64,000 nucleotides of DNA from Chionis minor (lineage: Eukaryota > Chordata > Aves > Charadriiformes > Chionididae): positions 124,001-188,000 of the forward strand of contig VZSF01007301.1 of the NCBI GenBank assembly GCA_013398295.1, written 5' to 3'. The stretch's first letter is position 1. Every line of letters begins with the position of its first letter. The position numbers and the translations under genes are program-made. Below the pieces are notes generated by a model. The model was given only the letters and a program-made list of their open reading frames with translations. It made no database searches and had not been told where the DNA came from. This document shows positions 61,139-64,000 of this stretch, one piece after another.

Positions 61139-64000
61139 GATACTGAGACCACCAACGGTATACCAAAGGAACAATCACCCGGGACTTGAATTATTTCACA
61201 TAATCTTTCTTCTAATCCTCTGTTAAGAATCAGTGTTGTGCAGAGCATACTGAACTAAGGCGGAGATTCAATGCGAGTGTGGCAGTTACTGTGTTCTCAT
61301 TTAAGTACTGGCAGAAAGTAACTGCATGCAAACTATATGTACTTTTTTACCCAAAAGGGAAAAAAGGTGACAGATTGGTTAATTGAAGGGAAGGGGGATT
61401 GTTTGCTCTTTTCCACCTCCCATGTGCTGTACAGGGCCTGGTCATGTATAGCTCAAAACCCACTATGACCACTAGCCTTTTTGGAAAGAGCGGAGTGTAT
61501 ATATTGAGAGCAAACCCCTGTATGCTTTTTAACCTTTTTGGGAAGATCAGTGTGCTTTTCTCAACACTTCGAAACAGCGGGAAGTAAGGCTCCTTTAGCT
61601 GTCTTAACTCTTCCTTCCTCACCTCTCTGCTTAGGGCCACCAAAACTTATCCCAAGGCTGCACAGTGCTGTTTGTGCACAGCTCGTTACACTGCACCAGC
61701 CCCTCTGGAGCTGCGGAGTGGTGGGGAACGGCTGCCCACGAGGACGTTTAGCTGTGTGAATGCCCCTCACTCCCCGGGAGGGTTGAATGGAGGCTGGTGG
61801 AAATGCCTTTTCCCGCCCCTACTGAATTCCACAATGAAAACAAATCGACCTGGTTATGATGAATTATCCATTTCTTTTAAAACAGAGAAAGCTCAAGTGC
61901 AATTGATTATAATCAATTGTTTTATTGAACAGTGTAAATAATACCTTGTATCCAAATTAAATACGATTGTTACGGTTGGATTTTTCATTCAAAATTTAAT
62001 CACAAAAAACAAACCGGGGGCAGGGAGGAGACATGCCAGGTTTTGATGTGCATTGCTGCAGCAACAGCTAAACTACCTGTTTTGTGACTTTTACTTCTGT
62101 AAGAGCGGGACGTGCTTGGACCCTGTGCCAGCTCTCCATGCCCAGCCATCAGCTTTGCTACCTTTCAGACCAGCTGCTCACACCAGCCTCCCCGCAAGGC
62201 TGTGGGCGCAGGCAGGGCAGCTTCACCGAGCTGCCAGAACCTTCCATCTGCCTGGCGTTGGGCAGGAGGGGACAGCTGAGCCCCTGCCTTTTGGCCCTAC
62301 TGAGACTTTGCGTGAGGAAGCAGGGCACGGCTGGCAATGTGGCCCCCAGGGCCGCAGGGGTCCAGGGGCTGCCCCCAGCCCATCACAGTTCTGGCTAGAT
62401 CTAGCACCTCAGCGAAGGGTCCATTGTGCGCCAAAGATGGGGTGGGTGAGCGGGAAGGGCTGTGTAGCACCTCTGCATGGGTATGTTTTGAGAAAGTGGC
62501 AGTGGGGACACTGTGGAGACATGGTTGGGGATGCAGTGGTGGGAGCAGGTGTCCCTGAGGGACTGCAACCTGCAGGTGGCCCCTGCTGGGGCAGCGGAGC
62601 AGGGATATGAAAAGAGCGGTGGAGGAAAGCAAGAGGCAGGTGGAAAATGACCCTGCACCTCCCACACCACCCGTTGCCACATCCAAGGGCTGAGTGCGCT
62701 GCAGGGCAAAACTGAAGTAACGTGACACTGGGAAGGTGGGAAGGAGAGGAGCTGGACTTGAACTGAACCTCCAGAAGGATGAGGAAAGGTGTTTCCCCAA
62801 GCGTTTTTGGTTTTCTTTAATGCTTTGTTATCTTTTTTCCCCAATTCCCAAATCTGTAAGTAAAACTTGGTATTGATTTATTATTTATTATTATTTGCAA
62901 TTAATTGGCAGCCTGGTCAGCAGAGGCTGGCAGATGGCTCCCACACAGCTGTGTGGCCACCCTGGTGGCTGGTCATCTTGGGGAGCTTTCTACAAGGGGT
63001 ACCTGGGATGTTTTGAAAGCCTTGGTTTAAATGGACACTTTGGAGTCCTTGGGAGGTGGTTTCCTGGTTTCAAGAGCAGTGTGCTCCTACTATGAGCCAA
63101 GGCAATTGAACTGTGGGATCTGGGAGCTGCAGACTAGCAGGGCTGATGCAGGAGCCCAGGGCTGTGAAAGTTTGGAGATGGCCACCACCAGGTCAGCAGT
63201 ATGCGTAGGAAGACTGTTCTGATGCATCCTAACCCTGTGGACTCTGGGTGCCTAGGGAGTCATGGTTGTTTGAAAAAAGTTAATGGCAATCTTAGCTTCT
63301 GCAGAACACCTTAGGCTTAACAGGGTGAACAAGCAGCCAGTCTGGGAACCAGTGAGGCTCTTCTTCTGTGTTAGGTCACCTGTTCTGATGTTAAATTACA
63401 GAGCAATTTTCACCCTTTGAGGAAGTCATAAGCACCTAATCTTAGAATAGACATTTCCCATAAATTGTTAATGTTTGCTGACCAAGCTGTGTAAATTGGT
63501 TCTATATCTTTAATTTCTCACATAGTTTCAACTTTTTCTACCTAGAAAGAAGTCACTCGAGACTGACAAAATACAGGTATGTCTAAAGCATAGAAATGCT
63601 GAGAAAAAGAATTCTTATACAAGTGAAATGCCTAAAATGAAATAAAATAAATGAGAATAAGCTGTATGCATCTTGCTTGCATCCATCTTAATGCCTGTAC
63701 CTCCAAAACTAAATTCCAAACCATATATATCTTTTAACAGAGATGAATTAATAAATCTATAGACATTTAAGACCTGCACAAAATATTATTTGAGTAGAGT
63801 TCATCTTGGCTGCTGCGTAGTAACCCACCTGGACATCCATTAGCCCTGCTGACTCATGCCTCTGAGGTCAGCCATAGTGCAAAGATACGTCAACACGGAG
63901 CAGTGCAAGAATGATGCTAGGTCAGGTTTAAGTCTGTAGCTGGGATTTGCAAGCAAGATATATGGGCTGCAGAAAATAATCTGCCACAGATGGATGAAGG
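61139..64000. other. Right edge, no gene called
   Basis: A GC-richer, moderately CpG-containing stretch at 61620-62640 holds open frames on both strands (longest 185 codons at 62053-62610). They have no recognised domain, and such overlap on both strands is typical of GC-rich non-coding DNA. The remainder is AT-rich. Confidence 0.45.

Noticed and set aside
62053..62610. 185-codon open frame at the right edge
   Set aside because: GC-rich region with long open frames on both strands, no domain, no signal; consistent with chance.

Overview
The window is vertebrate nuclear DNA, almost certainly from a bird. The evidence is several chicken-repeat-1 (CR1) LINE insertions that end in the avian ATTCTATG-type 3' tail, and solo long terminal repeats of the avian ERV-L type. 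It is AT-rich and mostly non-coding. I found no intact cellular protein-coding gene, no tRNA or rRNA gene and no CRISPR. The species cannot be fixed from the sequence.

The main result is on the + strand in the first 15 kb. Six small blocks at 1012-1066, 2015-2126, 9544-9689, 11944-12051, 13202-13280 and 14678-14851 are colinear exons of a pyridoxal-phosphate glutamate decarboxylase (GAD family), from about the middle of the enzyme to its natural C-terminus and stop. Introns lie at what I remember as the vertebrate GAD positions, so this is not a retrocopy. The copy is dead: it has in-frame stops in three exons, a 4-bp and a 1-bp deletion, a 7-bp tandem duplication at an exon start, a lost splice donor, and two exons that I cannot find, including the one for the cofactor-binding lysine. 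It differs from GAD67 and GAD65 at many positions, so I infer a decaying third vertebrate paralogue (GAD3 type). Its 5' exons would lie left of the window. A CR1 element sits in one of its introns.

Mobile DNA. CR1 copies of two tail types are present. One type is at 2660-5807, 50795-53044 and 53341-53440. The other is at 9800-10008, 10385-10960 (assigned by its internal sequence), 42391-45037 and 61032-61138. Much older CR1/L3-like remnants lie at 15760-16205 and probably 18925-19145. The copy at 50795-53044 is 5'-truncated but keeps 720 uninterrupted codons with all reverse-transcriptase motifs. The copy at 42391 continues, on the opposite strand, at 40864-41400, which points to a roughly 1.5-kb inversion with one breakpoint inside the element. 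A solo ERV-L-type LTR (23885-24433, minus strand) has TG...CA ends, a 5-bp target duplication, a TATA box and a CRE palindrome. A decayed relative lies at 27690-28048.

Assembly. There is a 178-base gap at 14212-14389. Separately, a 2,102-bp block (44130-46231) is repeated almost perfectly as 46233-48334, with a single N between the copies; this is probably a false duplication. The left edge (1-690) is CpG-rich. Most of 15-64 kb is otherwise featureless gene-desert or intronic sequence with microsatellites; a few candidate exons and conserved-element candidates are flagged at low confidence.
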